A stretch of 64,000 nucleotides of DNA from Novosphingobium cyanobacteriorum. GTDB lineage: Bacteria; Pseudomonadota; Alphaproteobacteria; Sphingomonadales; Sphingomonadaceae. A model generated the notes under the pieces. That model saw only the letters and a program-made list of their open reading frames with translations, was not told the origin of the DNA and ran no database searches. The stretch is taken from NCBI RefSeq assembly GCF_029436685.1, contig NZ_JAROCY010000001.1, forward strand, positions 248,001 through 312,000, in the 5' to 3' direction. The translations under genes and the position numbers were made by a program. This document shows, piece by piece, positions 52,809 through 62,003 of this stretch (position 1 is the stretch's first letter; each line of letters opens with the position of its first letter).

Positions 52809-54691
52809 CGCGCGGCCAATTCCGTCTCGCGATCCTGGGATGCGTGGCCAGCGTCGGGCTTTCTGGCGCGGTTATCGCGCAGCAGTCGTTGCTGCCGCCC
52901 GGCTTCGATGATGACAAGCCTGCACCGACGCCGAGCCGCAGTCCAAGGCCAACGCCCAGTGCAAGCGCCCGGCCATCCGCCCCTGCCAAGCCGCAGGCAG
53001 CTGCTGCCGCCGCACCAGCGCCTGCTCCCGCACCTGCGACAACATCTACCGCAGTCATCCAACCTCTGCCCGAGGACACGCGCGTTTCCGGCCCCGTGGC
53101 CGCGCGGGTGGACAACCTCGACGACATCGACCCCGCGCTGATCGACCAGCTGATCCAGAGTGCCACGCCCAAGTACGACATTCCGCCCCAGGCGCAGCGC
53201 AGCCTTGAGCGTGTCGGCTTCCTTGCCGAACAGGATGGTGGCCTGCCGGCCACTTCGACGCATTACCTCAATGGCGAATACGTCTCCGGCGTGCTCGGCA
53301 AGATCGAAGGCCGGCTCGTTTCGCGCTGGGGCCACATCCTTCTGCGTCGTACGTTGGCCAGCCGGCTTGATACGCCGGTGGGCATGAACGGTGCGGATTG
53401 GGCCGCGCTGCGCGCCAGCCTGCTGCTCCGCATGGGTGAAGCCGATGCTGCGCGCGAACTGATACAATCGGTGGACAGCGGCTTCTACACGCGCAGCCTG
53501 GAAGACGCGGCGCTCGGATCCTTTCTTGCAACGGCCGATCCCGTGGGCATCTGCCCCGTGGCTGCGCTGACCGCCGCAGGCCACCCGGGCTGGGAGTGGG
53601 ATCTGTCGCGCTCCATCTGTCAGGCCTTCACCGGCGGCGAGGGCGCCCCCGCGCTGGCGCAGCTTGATCGCGCAATGCGGCGCGGCACGGGTGCCAAGAT
53701 CGACATCCTGCTGGCGCAGAAGTTTGCTGGCGCCGCCGCCAATGCGCGCCGGGCGGTGACAATCGAATGGAAGGATGTGGACCGCCTGACGCCGTGGCGC
53801 ACCGGCATGTCCTTCGCCACCGGGATCGAACCGCCCGAGACCCTGCGCAAGGCTTCGGGCGCGGCCTATTCGCTGTTGGCCACGCGTGCGCCGATGCTGC
53901 CACTGGCCAGTCGCGCGGGAGCCGCCGATGTCGCCGCCGGGCGTGGGGTGCTCTCGAGCGCGGCGATGGTCGATCTCTATGCCGAGATTGCCGCGCTGGA
54001 TGAGCCCGACTCCACCTGGGGTCCGCTCGCAGCGCAACTGCGCAATGCCTATGTGGCCGAGAGCGAAAGCGAGCGGCTTGCGGCGATCAAGGCCCTGTGG
54101 GGTGATGGCGGCGATGCCGATCATGCCTATTCGCGCCAGGTGCTGACCGCCTATGCCGCTGCACGGATGGTGCCGAACCAGGAACTGGCCGATGACGCCG
54201 CCAGCCTGATCGCCTCAATGCTTTCCGCCGGGCTGGATCGCAACGCCATCCGCTGGGCATCCGTGGTGCCTGCAGGCAGCAAGGCCTGGGGTCTGCTCGC
54301 CCTGTCCGCTCCCGCCAAGCCAAGCGCGATCAGTGCCGACAACCTTTCGGCCTTCAGCAGCGATGACGACAGCAGTGGCAGCCTGCGCAGCCAGTTCCTG
54401 CTTGCCGGTCTTCTGGGACTTGGCCGCGTCGATCCCGCAACCGGGCAGGAGTTTGCCGGCAAGATCAAGGTCGATCTCGGGCGGCAGACCCGCTGGACCA
54501 AGGCCATCGATTCTGCCGCCGATTCCGGCAACCCGGCGCTCGTCTCGATGCTTGCCGCCTTCGGCATGCAGGCCTCGGGCTGGGACAAGATGACGGCGGT
54601 CCACCTCTATCACATCGTGTCCGCGCTGCGACGGGTGGGCATGGATGCCGAAGCCCGCATGATCGCGGTGGAGGCCGTGGCGCGGGCCTGA
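52805..54691 (+). CDS. Exported 628-residue protein of unknown function
   Basis: The protein begins VTRGQFRLAILGCVASVGLS followed by GAVIAQQ, a probable signal peptide or anchor. Residues of about 38-90 are a low-complexity Pro/Ala/Ser stretch (PTPSRSPRPTPSASARPSAP). The rest is a long, mostly helical domain with alpha-solenoid-like repeats (MGEADAARELIQSVD, AEARMIAVEAVARA). No catalytic motif was found. GTG 52805 is coupled to the small gene before it. Its neighbours are aroK (divergent) and xerD; proteins in this location are common in sphingomonads, to my recollection, and uncharacterised. Confidence 0.8.
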   Translation: MTRGQFRLAILGCVASVGLSGAVIAQQSLLPPGFDDDKPAPTPSRSPRPTPSASARPSAPAKPQAAAAAAPAPAPAPATTSTAVIQPLPEDTRVSGPVAARVDNLDDIDPALIDQLIQSATPKYDIPPQAQRSLERVGFLAEQDGGLPATSTHYLNGEYVSGVLGKIEGRLVSRWGHILLRRTLASRLDTPVGMNGADWAALRASLLLRMGEADAARELIQSVDSGFYTRSLEDAALGSFLATADPVGICPVAALTAAGHPGWEWDLSRSICQAFTGGEGAPALAQLDRAMRRGTGAKIDILLAQKFAGAAANARRAVTIEWKDVDRLTPWRTGMSFATGIEPPETLRKASGAAYSLLATRAPMLPLASRAGAADVAAGRGVLSSAAMVDLYAEIAALDEPDSTWGPLAAQLRNAYVAESESERLAAIKALWGDGGDADHAYSRQVLTAYAAARMVPNQELADDAASLIASMLSAGLDRNAIRWASVVPAGSKAWGLLALSAPAKPSAISADNLSAFSSDDDSSGSLRSQFLLAGLLGLGRVDPATGQEFAGKIKVDLGRQTRWTKAIDSAADSGNPALVSMLAAFGMQASGWDKMTAVHLYHIVSALRRVGMDAEARMIAVEAVARA

Positions 54692-54696
54692 CAGGA

Positions 54697-55578
54697 ATGG
54701 CCGAGCCCGCTGTCGAAGCCTTCCTCACCATGCTGGCGGCCGAGCGCGGGGCTGCCGCCAACACGCTGGCCGCCTACCGTCGCGACCTGACCGGCGCGCG
54801 GTCCGTGATCGGCGATCTGGCGCAAGCGGATGCTGCATCGCTCGAACGCCTTGCCCAGGCGTGGTCCGATCTGGCGCCCTCCAGCCTGGCCCGCAAGTCC
54901 TCCGCCCTGCGCCAGTTCTACGGATTCCTGCAGGATGAAGGCCTGCGTGCCGACGATCCTTCGCCGGCGTTGCCCCGCCCGAAGGCGCGCCGCCCGTTGC
55001 CCCGCCTGCTGGACCATGCAGAGATCGCGGCCCTGTTCGTTCTGGCCGAAGAGGATGCCGCCGCCGGAACGCCGGAAGGTCTGCGCCTGCTCGCGCTGGT
55101 TGAATTGCTCTATGGCTCGGGCCTGCGCGCGACGGAGCTGGTCTCGCTGCCGTTGACGGCCGTCCCGCGCGATGCGCCATTCCTGCCTATCACCGGCAAG
55201 GGCGGGCAGCAGCGCATGGTGCCGGTCAGCGCCCGCGCCGGCGCAGCCCTGCGCAACTGGCTGCGGGTGCGGCCCTCGGGCGGTCGCTTCGTCTTTCCCT
55301 CGCCCCGCGGCGGGCACCTCAGCCGCGTTCGCCTGTTTCAGCTGCTGCGCGATCTGGCGGCGCGCGCCGGGCTCGATCCCGAAAAGGTCAGCCCGCACGT
55401 GCTGCGCCACGCCTTCGCCACGCACCTGCTTGAAGGCGGTGCGGACCTGCGCGTGCTGCAGACCCTGCTTGGCCATGCCGACATCGCCACCACGCAGATC
55501 TACACCCATGTCGATTCTGCGCGGCTTGTGGCTCTGGTCAATGAACGCCATCCCCTGCGCCATGCAGCGCGGAGTTGA
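54697..55578 (+). CDS. xerD: XerD-type tyrosine recombinase
   Basis: The 293-residue recombinase has an N-terminal SAM-like core-binding domain ([20 protein letters not shown]) and a C-terminal catalytic domain with all active-site residues: Arg144 (GLRATEL), Lys168 (TGKGGQQ), His234 and Arg237 (HVLRHAF), His260 (LGHADI) and Tyr269 (IYTHV). With XerC it resolves chromosome dimers at dif. XerC/XerD assignment rests on length and general appearance; the neighbours (accA, aroBK) are housekeeping, so it is not a phage integrase. Confidence 0.9.
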   Translation: MAEPAVEAFLTMLAAERGAAANTLAAYRRDLTGARSVIGDLAQADAASLERLAQAWSDLAPSSLARKSSALRQFYGFLQDEGLRADDPSPALPRPKARRPLPRLLDHAEIAALFVLAEEDAAAGTPEGLRLLALVELLYGSGLRATELVSLPLTAVPRDAPFLPITGKGGQQRMVPVSARAGAALRNWLRVRPSGGRFVFPSPRGGHLSRVRLFQLLRDLAARAGLDPEKVSPHVLRHAFATHLLEGGADLRVLQTLLGHADIATTQIYTHVDSARLVALVNERHPLRHAARS

Positions 55579-55610
55579 CCGGAACGCGCACTGCCCGTAG
55601 CGCAGCGCGC

Positions 55611-56555
55611 ATGATTTCCTATCTCGAATTTGAAAAGCCGGTCGCCGCGCTCGAAGCCCGCATTGCAGAGCTGCGCGCCACGGCGGAGAGCGGCGAGCTG
55701 GACATCGCCAGTGAGATCCGCCGCCTCGAAGCCAAGAGCGCCGAACTGCTCGCCAGCACCTATCGCGCGCTCACGCCCTGGCAGAAGACGCAGGTCGCCC
55801 GCCATCCCTCACGCCCGCATTTCCGCGACTACGTGGATAAGGCCTTCACCGACTTCGTGCCGCTGGGCGGGGACCGCCTGTTTGGCGAGGACCAGGCCAT
55901 CGTTGGCGGCTTTGCCACGCTCGGTGGGCGCAAGGTGATGCTGATCGGCCATGAAAAGGGCAACGACACGCAAAGCCGCATCCGCCACAACTTCGGCATG
56001 GGCAAGCCTGAGGGCTACCGCAAGGCCGTTCGCCTGATGGAAACGGCGAGCCGCTTTGGCCTGCCGGTGGTCACGCTGGTCGATACGTCGGGCGCCTTTC
56101 CCGGGGTTGAGGCCGAGGAACGCGGGCAGGCCGAAGCGATCGCCCGGTCCACCGAGGCCTGCCTCGCACTGGGCGTGCCGATGGTGGCGACCATCGTGGG
56201 TGAGGGCGGCTCGGGCGGTGCGGTGGCGCTTGCCAGTGCTGAACGCGTGCTGATGCTGGAACACGCGGTCTATTCGGTCATCTCGCCCGAAGGCTGCGCC
56301 TCGATCCTGTGGCGCACCGCTGAAAAGGCACCAGACGCCGCCGAGGCGATGAAGGTGACCGCGCAGGACCTGCTGTCGCTGGGCGTGATTGACAGGATCG
56401 TGCCGGAGCCGGTGGGCGGCGCCCATCGCGATCCATCCGCGATGGCCATGGCGCTGGGCAAGGCCATCGGCGAGGAGCTGGACAAGCTTGCGGGTAAGGA
56501 CCCGCAGGCTTTGCGTGCCCTGCGGGCAGACCGTTTTCTCCGCATCGGCGCATAA
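55611..56555 (+). CDS. accA: Acetyl-CoA carboxylase carboxyltransferase subunit alpha
   Basis: AccA with AccD transfers CO2 from carboxybiotin to acetyl-CoA, starting fatty acid synthesis. The 314-residue protein begins [20 protein letters not shown] and has [39 protein letters not shown] and [20 protein letters not shown], typical. ATG 55611 is the family start, although the frame is open 12 codons earlier. It lies 32 bases after xerD. It is distinct from the carboxyltransferase of the catabolic locus. Confidence 0.97.
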   Translation: MISYLEFEKPVAALEARIAELRATAESGELDIASEIRRLEAKSAELLASTYRALTPWQKTQVARHPSRPHFRDYVDKAFTDFVPLGGDRLFGEDQAIVGGFATLGGRKVMLIGHEKGNDTQSRIRHNFGMGKPEGYRKAVRLMETASRFGLPVVTLVDTSGAFPGVEAEERGQAEAIARSTEACLALGVPMVATIVGEGGSGGAVALASAERVLMLEHAVYSVISPEGCASILWRTAEKAPDAAEAMKVTAQDLLSLGVIDRIVPEPVGGAHRDPSAMAMALGKAIGEELDKLAGKDPQALRALRADRFLRIGA

Positions 56556-56660
56556 CTTTTACCCATAACGTGACGTCATGGCTGGCGTTGCGGAACCGGA
56601 ATTGGCAGGATGGCGTTCGTTGGGCGCGCGGGGTTGGCCGCGCGCCATGGGGAGACCATC

Positions 56661-58136
56661 ATGTTCCGCACGCGCACGCGCGCCGTTATCCTGTCCGCCA
56701 GTTCCGCGCTTGTGCTGTTCGCGGCACAGTCCAGTTCCCCCGCCGGTGCGCAGCAGGGCGCGGTCCAGTCGATCAGCGCAGCTGACAAGGCCGAGGGCGC
56801 CAAGGCGCATCCGCAGCTGCTGCAGGAGTTTGGTGGTGCCGTCACCGGCACCCAGGCCACCTATGTCGAGACCGTGGGCAAGACCATTGCCGTCCAGTCA
56901 GGCCTTTCGAATGCACGGGGCGATTTCACCGTCACGTTGCTGAATTCCCCTGTGAACAACGCCTTCGCGATTCCCGGCGGTTATGTCTACGTCACCCGCC
57001 AGCTGGTGGCGCTGATGAACAACGAGGCCGAGCTTGCCGGCGTGCTCGGCCACGAAGTGGGCCATGTCGCCGCCCGCCACGCCGCCAAGCGCCAGAGCGC
57101 CGCCACGCGCAATTCGATCATCGGCGTGCTGGGCCAGGTGCTGGCCGGCGCGGTGTTCGGGGCCAATTCCGCGATCGGCCAGATCGGTGCGCAGATCTTT
57201 TCCACCGGCAGCCAGCTGCTGACGCTCAAGTATTCACGGGGACAGGAAACCGAAGCGGATAATCTGGGAGTCACTTATCTGCGTCGCGCTGGCTATGATC
57301 CGCGCGCCATGTCCACCGTTCTGCAAAGCCTGGCCGCGCAGAATGCGCTGGATCAGCAGCTTTCCGGCTCGACCGACAAGATGCCGGAATGGGCCAGCAC
57401 CCACCCCGATCCTGCCTCGCGCGTGCGCGCCGCTCTGTACCAGGCTGGTGCAAATGCAAAGGGCATGCTGAACCGGGACATGTTCCTCACCAAGGTCGGC
57501 GGGCTTGTCTATGGCGATGATCCGCAGCAGGGCGTGGTCGATGGGCGCAAGTTCATCCACCCCGGTTTCCGCATGGCGTTTGCTGCGCCCGAAGGGTTCT
57601 ATCTCGTCAACGGCACCCGCTCCGTCGCCATTTCGGGCCAGGCGGGGAAGGGCGAGCTATCGAGCGCGCCCTACAAGGGTGACTTGGATGGCTATGTGCG
57701 GCAGGTCTTCGCCAAGCTGAGCGATCAGGGCAATCTCGCGCCCGACCGAATCACCACGACCACGGTGAACGGCATTCCCGCCGCCTGGGGCGTGGTTCGC
57801 ACCAACAGCAACGGCGGGCAGGTCGATGTCGTGGTCTTCGCCTATGCCTGGGGGCCCGAGCAGGCGTTCCATTTCAGCGTCATCACCCCGGCAGGGCAGG
57901 CGCAGCCATTCGATGCGATGTTCCGATCGATGCGCCGAATCAGTGGCGACGAAGCCGGTGCCGTAAAGGCGCGGAAGCTGCAGGTGGTGACTGTAAAATC
58001 CGGCGACACGTTGCAGGGCATGGCCGCACGCATGGCCTATACCGATCGCGCACTGGATCGTTTTCTGGTGCTCAATGGCCTGTCGGCCACCAGTCGGCTC
58101 GTGCCGGGTCAGCGCGTGAAGATCGTCGTCTACTGA
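56661..58136 (+). CDS. Periplasmic M48-family metalloprotease with C-terminal LysM domain
   Basis: The 491-residue protein has a signal peptide (MFRTRTRAVILSASSALVLF and following AQ), then a BepA/Oma1-like peptidase domain with HEVGH (His131, Glu132, His135) and SRGQETEADNLGVTYLRRAG, in which the third ligand Glu lies. A variable middle domain is followed by VKSGDTLQGMAARMAYTDRA, a LysM peptidoglycan-binding motif. It probably degrades damaged envelope proteins. ATG 56661 has GGGGAGA six bases before it. A hairpin terminator follows at 58172. Confidence 0.93.
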   Translation: MFRTRTRAVILSASSALVLFAAQSSSPAGAQQGAVQSISAADKAEGAKAHPQLLQEFGGAVTGTQATYVETVGKTIAVQSGLSNARGDFTVTLLNSPVNNAFAIPGGYVYVTRQLVALMNNEAELAGVLGHEVGHVAARHAAKRQSAATRNSIIGVLGQVLAGAVFGANSAIGQIGAQIFSTGSQLLTLKYSRGQETEADNLGVTYLRRAGYDPRAMSTVLQSLAAQNALDQQLSGSTDKMPEWASTHPDPASRVRAALYQAGANAKGMLNRDMFLTKVGGLVYGDDPQQGVVDGRKFIHPGFRMAFAAPEGFYLVNGTRSVAISGQAGKGELSSAPYKGDLDGYVRQVFAKLSDQGNLAPDRITTTTVNGIPAAWGVVRTNSNGGQVDVVVFAYAWGPEQAFHFSVITPAGQAQPFDAMFRSMRRISGDEAGAVKARKLQVVTVKSGDTLQGMAARMAYTDRALDRFLVLNGLSATSRLVPGQRVKIVVY

Positions 58137-58171
58137 AGCTTGTTCTTTATCGCTTCGTGCGCGCAAACGAA

Positions 58172-58198
58172 AACGGGCGGGGAAAACCCCCGCCCGTT
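58172..58198. terminator. Bidirectional intrinsic terminator
   Basis: AACGGGCGGGG (58172-58182) and CCCCGCCCGTT (58188-58198) form an 11-base hairpin with a 5-base loop between the converging protease and Flp pilin genes. CGAAA flanks the left side. It can serve both strands, though the T-run is short. Confidence 0.8.
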
Positions 58199-58224
58199 CG
58201 TAAACAGCAAGAACGCTGCCAGGA

Positions 58225-58407
58225 TTAGAACTTGCCGTCCTGGGCGTTGTTCATGTCGTTCGACACCAGGTTGAAGGTGTTCGACAGCGAGTTGCCGAGC
58301 GAACCCATGGCGGTGATCGCGGCAACGGCGATGAGAGCGGCAATCAGGCCGTATTCGATCGCGGTGGCGCCGTCTTCGTTCTTGAACAGATCACGGAAAA
58401 GCTTCAT
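58225..58407 (-). CDS. Flp-type pilin 1
   Basis: The 60-residue protein MKLFRDLFKNEDGATAIEYG then LIAALIAVAAITAMGSLGNS is a Flp/Fap pilin. The prepilin peptidase site is G-ATAIEYGL, with cleavage after Gly13 and Glu18 as the conserved +5 Glu, and one hydrophobic helix follows. It would be the subunit of the Tad (Flp) pilus used for surface attachment. GGAGA lies six bases before the ATG. It lies beyond a second pilin gene, and both may come from one transcript. Confidence 0.93.
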   Translation of the reverse strand: MKLFRDLFKNEDGATAIEYGLIAALIAVAAITAMGSLGNSLSNTFNLVSNDMNNAQDGKF

Positions 58408-58506
58408 GGTCAGTCTCCTGTAAGAAAAGTCTTCTTCTTCCCGTCCCACTCCATTTGTCCCCGGAGCGAGCATTCGTAGATCTACGATGGAAAACCTAAG
58501 GAGCCG

Positions 58507-58692
58507 TTAATTGTGGCTCTTCAGGGCCTTGTTGCTGTTATTTTCCACCGCATGCCACAAGTTGTAGAGCTGATTGGTGAGCGAACGCGCGCCAAAGGTC
58601 ATGCCAATGGCGAACACCCCCACGAGAAGGCCGTACTCGACCGCCGTGGCAGCCGAATTGTCCTTCATCAGCTCGTGGAGCTTACGCAGCAT
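58507..58692 (-). CDS. Flp-type pilin 2
   Basis: The 61-residue protein MLRKLHELMKDNSAATAVEY has the leader plus the ATAVEYG core with the +5-type Glu, and a hydrophobic segment LLVGVFAIGMTFGARSL. In place of the Gly before the cleavage point seen in pilin 1 it has Ala (SAATAVEYG), so processing by the same peptidase is uncertain. Its C-terminal half, TNQLYNLWHAVENNSNKALK, is polar. ATG 58692 follows GGGGA; an ATG at 58710 would add six residues. It may be a minor pilin. Confidence 0.83.
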   Translation of the reverse strand: MLRKLHELMKDNSAATAVEYGLLVGVFAIGMTFGARSLTNQLYNLWHAVENNSNKALKSHN

Positions 58693-58787
58693 CCAATAAT
58701 CCCCATGCATTGCGACAGCCTCGGTTCTAGGAACTCAGGGCTAACAAAAAGTTAGGAAGTGGGCCGTCCTTGGCAAAAAATCCGACA

Positions 58788-59216
58788 ATGAAATCAGTGC
58801 TGCTGCCCGTCGTCGCGCTTGCGATGATCGATTCGGTGGGGCGTGTGCTCATGCAGCAGCGTCCCCAGGCAAAGGAGCATGGCGGGCTGTGGGAGTTTCC
58901 CGGCGGCAAACCCGAATCGGGCGAGGGGCCCCGCACTGCGCTGGTTCGTGAAATCGCCGAAGAGCTCGGGGTCGTGGTTGATCCGTCCCAGATGTTCGAG
59001 ATCACCTTCGCCAGCCAGGAGTCCGGCCCGGATCAACGGGCGATCGTCCTGCTGCTCTATGGTTGCCGGAACTGGGAGGGGGAGCCGCAATGCCTTGAAC
59101 CTGGCGCCCGGATTGCCTGGGTCGATCGCGCTGCGATGCTCGCGCTGCCCATGCCGCCGCTTGACGTACCTCTCGCGCGGGCGCTTGCGCCCATTCTCGA
59201 TTCCGTCATGAAATGA
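58788..59216 (+). CDS. mutT: MutT-type Nudix hydrolase (8-oxo-dGTP diphosphatase-like)
   Basis: The roughly 142-residue Nudix enzyme has GGKPESGEGPRTALVREIAE followed by ELG, the full Nudix box (GX5EX7REUXEEXGU) with the metal-binding Glu residues. LLPVVALAMIDSVGRVLMQQ and WEFPGG precede it, as in MutT. It probably hydrolyses 8-oxo-dGTP and prevents A:T to C:G mutations. The start is uncertain: ATG 58788 gives a normal MutT start, whereas TTG 58770 has a better ribosome site (AGGAAG, AGTGGG). Confidence 0.88.
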   Translation: MKSVLLPVVALAMIDSVGRVLMQQRPQAKEHGGLWEFPGGKPESGEGPRTALVREIAEELGVVVDPSQMFEITFASQESGPDQRAIVLLLYGCRNWEGEPQCLEPGARIAWVDRAAMLALPMPPLDVPLARALAPILDSVMK

Positions 59217-59258
59217 CTTGCCAACCCTTTTTGGGACTCCTAAAGGCGCGTCTCCCAA

Positions 59259-59335
59259 GCACCCGTAGCTCAGCTGGATAGAGCATCAGACTACGAATCT
59301 GAGGGTCGGACGTTCGAATCGTTCCGGGTGCGCCA
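59259..59335 (+). tRNA. tRNA-Arg (anticodon ACG), copy 1
   Basis: The 77-base sequence folds as a complete cloverleaf. The acceptor stem is GCACCCG with CGGGTGC, the anticodon loop is CTACGAA with ACG at 59293-59295, the T-arm contains GTTCGAATC, and GCCA ends the gene (encoded discriminator G and CCA). The A of ACG is normally edited to inosine to read CGU, CGC and CGA. A short hairpin ACCTTCC/GGAAGGT (59335-59355) follows directly. Confidence 0.97.
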
Positions 59336-59403
59336 CCTTCCTTTCGCGGGAAGGTATTGGGTCCAGAGGCTGTCCGGTCCGCCGGGCGCTTCGGGAAGGG
59401 CAC

Positions 59404-59480
59404 GCACCCGTAGCTCAGCTGGATAGAGCATCAGACTACGAATCTGAGGGTCGGACGTTCGAATCGTTCCGGGTGCGCCA
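59404..59480 (+). tRNA. tRNA-Arg (anticodon ACG), copy 2
   Basis: This is base-for-base identical to the first copy over all 77 bases, including the encoded CCA, and begins 68 bases after the end of copy 1. The identity shows a recent duplication or ongoing conversion. The flanks differ. Confidence 0.97.
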
Positions 59481-59490
59481 TTCCCCCTTC

Positions 59491-59506
59491 AGCCGGCAAC
59501 CCGGCT
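59491..59506 (+). terminator. Weak hairpin after tRNA-Arg copy 2
   Basis: AGCCGG (59491-59496) and CCGGCT (59501-59506) form a 6-base hairpin with a 4-base loop, 10 bases after the second tRNA. Without a T-run it is a weak terminator at best. It also precedes the stop of the converging oxygenase gene. Confidence 0.4.
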
Positions 59507-59510
59507 CTCG

Positions 59511-60599
59511 TCAGGCAGGCTTGTACTCACCGATCTCCGGCGCGAGATAGGCGTTGTTCGCCTCGCGGATTTTCGCTGCGGCATCGTCATAGAGAAACGG
59601 CAGCGTGGCGAAGCGCCGTCCTCGCGTAACCGGCGTCGCCTCGTGCAGCAGCCCGCAGCCGAACACCACGGCGCCCCCCACCGGCGGGCGATAGGTCTTG
59701 TGCCCGAACTCGGGAAAGCGCAGGTCGCCCCCGTCGAAATCGTCGTTGAGGTTGATCGACACGGCAAACCGCCGGTGCGCGGTGCCCTTGGTGGTATTGT
59801 CGCGATGCGGGCGGAAATAACCGCCCGTGGTCGAATCATAGCAGGAGACGATGAAACGCTCGATCCGGCTCGCATCGAAGTTGAAGGCCTGCTGGATCAA
59901 CGGGCGCAGGCGCATGTTGATGCTGCCGCTGATCGCATTGCGCAGTGCTTCGTCCTCGATGGAACAATCGCTGCGCAGCTTGTGCATCGGGTCTTCCTTC
60001 ACCATCGTCTGGCCGTCCACTTCCACGGTGAACCCTGATGGTTCGCCGCCGGTCCTTGCATAATAGTCGGTCAGTTCCTGGCAGAGCGCGGGTTCGAGGA
60101 TGCGTGGTGCCACAAGGACCGGGGCAGGAACGTCGCCGGCCATTTCGCCACTCAAACGGCGAATCTCCGCCAAGGCTGCCTTCCAGTCCCCCGGGATGAA
60201 CTTTGCCGTCACGCGCAGCCTATGGTCCAGCGTGATGAGATAGGGTTCGTAGATCTTCTGTTCGGCCGCCGCGGCGCCGAACATGGTGCTGACTGCGGCG
60301 TTGGCATCGAGGATGTACCGCCTGCCCGGAATGCGCGTGTTCAGGCGCTTCTCGCTCTGGTCGCTCGGATCAACGCTGACGCCGAAGTAGCATGCGTTCA
60401 TGTCATCGAAGATCGGGTCGCTGCCCAGCGCGTCGTCCACAGCGCGAACCATCTCATGGCCGGCCGACATCATGAAGAACAACAGCACCGGCCGTCCCGC
60501 CACGGTGTGGAAGGCATAGTTGGGATGCCCATCCAACACAGCTGCCCGGAAACCCGGCGCAAGCAGGCCGTATGCGGGTTTTGGAATTCTGAAGCTCAT
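59511..60599 (-). CDS. Two-domain protein: peroxiredoxin-like head plus 2OG-Fe(II) oxygenase
   Basis: The 362-residue protein starts at MSFRIPKPAYGLLAPGFRAA with GGGGGA just before the ATG. Residues of about 10-150 follow the AhpC/TSA thioredoxin-like pattern (LLFFMMSAGHEMVRAVDDAL, ACYFGVSVDPSDQSEK), but the peroxidatic Cys of real peroxiredoxins is missing, with SAGHE in its place. The C-terminal half is a prolyl-4-hydroxylase-type dioxygenase: His265 and Asp267 in FRPHRDN, distal His319 in LLHEATP and Arg in TRGRRFATLP for 2-oxoglutarate. Its substrate is unknown; it may hydroxylate a protein. Confidence 0.86.
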   Translation of the reverse strand: MSFRIPKPAYGLLAPGFRAAVLDGHPNYAFHTVAGRPVLLFFMMSAGHEMVRAVDDALGSDPIFDDMNACYFGVSVDPSDQSEKRLNTRIPGRRYILDANAAVSTMFGAAAAEQKIYEPYLITLDHRLRVTAKFIPGDWKAALAEIRRLSGEMAGDVPAPVLVAPRILEPALCQELTDYYARTGGEPSGFTVEVDGQTMVKEDPMHKLRSDCSIEDEALRNAISGSINMRLRPLIQQAFNFDASRIERFIVSCYDSTTGGYFRPHRDNTTKGTAHRRFAVSINLNDDFDGGDLRFPEFGHKTYRPPVGGAVVFGCGLLHEATPVTRGRRFATLPFLYDDAAAKIREANNAYLAPEIGEYKPA

Positions 60600-60880
60600 G
60601 GTCCCCCGTCTCGCTCGATGGCGGTGTCCACGATAGGCGAAACAAGAAACAGCGCAACGCGATGCCTCCGGTCGCCGAAGGAGGAAAGCATCCGAGTTGG
60701 GTAAATGTCCTATATGGTTATGAGATTTGGCTATTTTGGTTAGTTCGTCGAATAGGTATCCGGATCGGCCAACGTGGACGCATGGGCCGTTGCGAAAAAG
60801 GCATTGCTCGTCCAAAAGGCCAATGATCCTGCGTCATCTTCGCGGGATGAGGCTGCCCGAACCAAAAGAGGAAATCAGTC

Positions 60881-62002
60881 TTGGCCAAACCCGCCGCGCC
60901 GCGCAAACCGCGTGCACGCAAGCCCGCCGCAACCCCTCCCCAGGTCACGGCTCCCGAAACCATTGCCGCAGAGGACGAAGCCACCTTCGCCCTGCGCAGC
61001 CTTCAGCAGGCGCATGCAAACAACAAGCGCTTCGATGCGAGCGACGAGGAACTGCTCAAGTTCTACGAACAGATGGTCCTCATCCGCCGCTTCGAGGAAA
61101 AGGCGGGCCAGCTTTACGGCCTCGGCCTGATCGGTGGCTTCTGCCACCTCTACATAGGGCAGGAAGCGGTTGCGGTCGGCCTGCAGTCGGCGCTCAAGGA
61201 AGGGCACGATAGCGTCATCACCGGCTACCGCGATCATGGCCACATGCTGGCCTATGGCATCGATCCCAAGGTGATCATGGCCGAACTGACCGGTCGCGCC
61301 GCGGGCATCTCGCGCGGCAAGGGCGGCTCGATGCACATGTTCAGCACCGAGCACAAGTTCTACGGCGGCCATGGCATCGTCGGCGCGCAGGTGCCACTCG
61401 GCGCCGGTCTCGCGTTCGGTCACAAGTATCGTGACGATGGCGGCGTGTGCATGGCCTACTTCGGCGATGGCGCGTCGAACCAGGGCCAGGTTTATGAAAC
61501 CTTCAACATGGCCGCGCTGTGGAAGCTGCCGATCGTGTTCGTGGTGGAAAACAACGGCTATGCCATGGGCACCGCGGTGAAGCGCGGCTCGGCCGAGACG
61601 CACTTCTATCGCCGCGGCACCGCCTTCCGCATTCCCGGCATGGACGTGAACGGCATGGACGTTCTCGAAGTGCGCCAGGCTGCCGAAGTCGCGCTCGAAT
61701 ATGTCCGCGCCGGCAATGGTCCTGTGCTGATGGAGCTCAACACCTATCGCTATCGCGGCCACTCGATGTCTGACCCTGCCAAGTATCGCAGCCGCGAGGA
61801 AGTGCAGGAAATGCGCGAGAAGCACGATCCCATCGAGGGCGCCAAGCAGGAACTGCTCAAGCGCGGCGTGACCGAGGACCGGATCAAGGAGATCGACAAG
61901 AAGATCCGCCAGCAGGTGGCCGAAGCCGCCGACTTCGCAGAAAGCTCGCCCGAGCCGCAGGCCGGCGAACTCTACACCGACGTGCTGGTAGGGACCTACT
62001 GA
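60881..62002 (+). CDS. pdhA: Pyruvate dehydrogenase E1 component, alpha subunit
   Basis: PdhA is part of the thiamine-pyrophosphate enzyme that decarboxylates pyruvate. The 373-residue protein has an N-terminal Pro/Ala/Arg-rich stretch, then [60 protein letters not shown] and the TPP motif [20 protein letters not shown] followed by VVENN. TTG 60881 follows AGAGGAAATC, a good site. The 281-base gap before it holds no gene I can recognise; TTGGCT near 60727 might be a -35. Confidence 0.94.
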   Translation: MAKPAAPRKPRARKPAATPPQVTAPETIAAEDEATFALRSLQQAHANNKRFDASDEELLKFYEQMVLIRRFEEKAGQLYGLGLIGGFCHLYIGQEAVAVGLQSALKEGHDSVITGYRDHGHMLAYGIDPKVIMAELTGRAAGISRGKGGSMHMFSTEHKFYGGHGIVGAQVPLGAGLAFGHKYRDDGGVCMAYFGDGASNQGQVYETFNMAALWKLPIVFVVENNGYAMGTAVKRGSAETHFYRRGTAFRIPGMDVNGMDVLEVRQAAEVALEYVRAGNGPVLMELNTYRYRGHSMSDPAKYRSREEVQEMREKHDPIEGAKQELLKRGVTEDRIKEIDKKIRQQVAEAADFAESSPEPQAGELYTDVLVGTY

Positions 62003-62003
62003 G

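Noticed and set aside
54697-55578. Tyrosine recombinase as a sign of an integrated mobile element
   Set aside because: It matches XerD in length and active site, sits among housekeeping genes, and no attachment repeats, transposase or phage genes are nearby.
59259-59480. Duplicated tRNA genes as ends of a genomic island
   Set aside because: Only 68 bases lie between them and no integrase adjoins; the identity is explained by simple tandem duplication.
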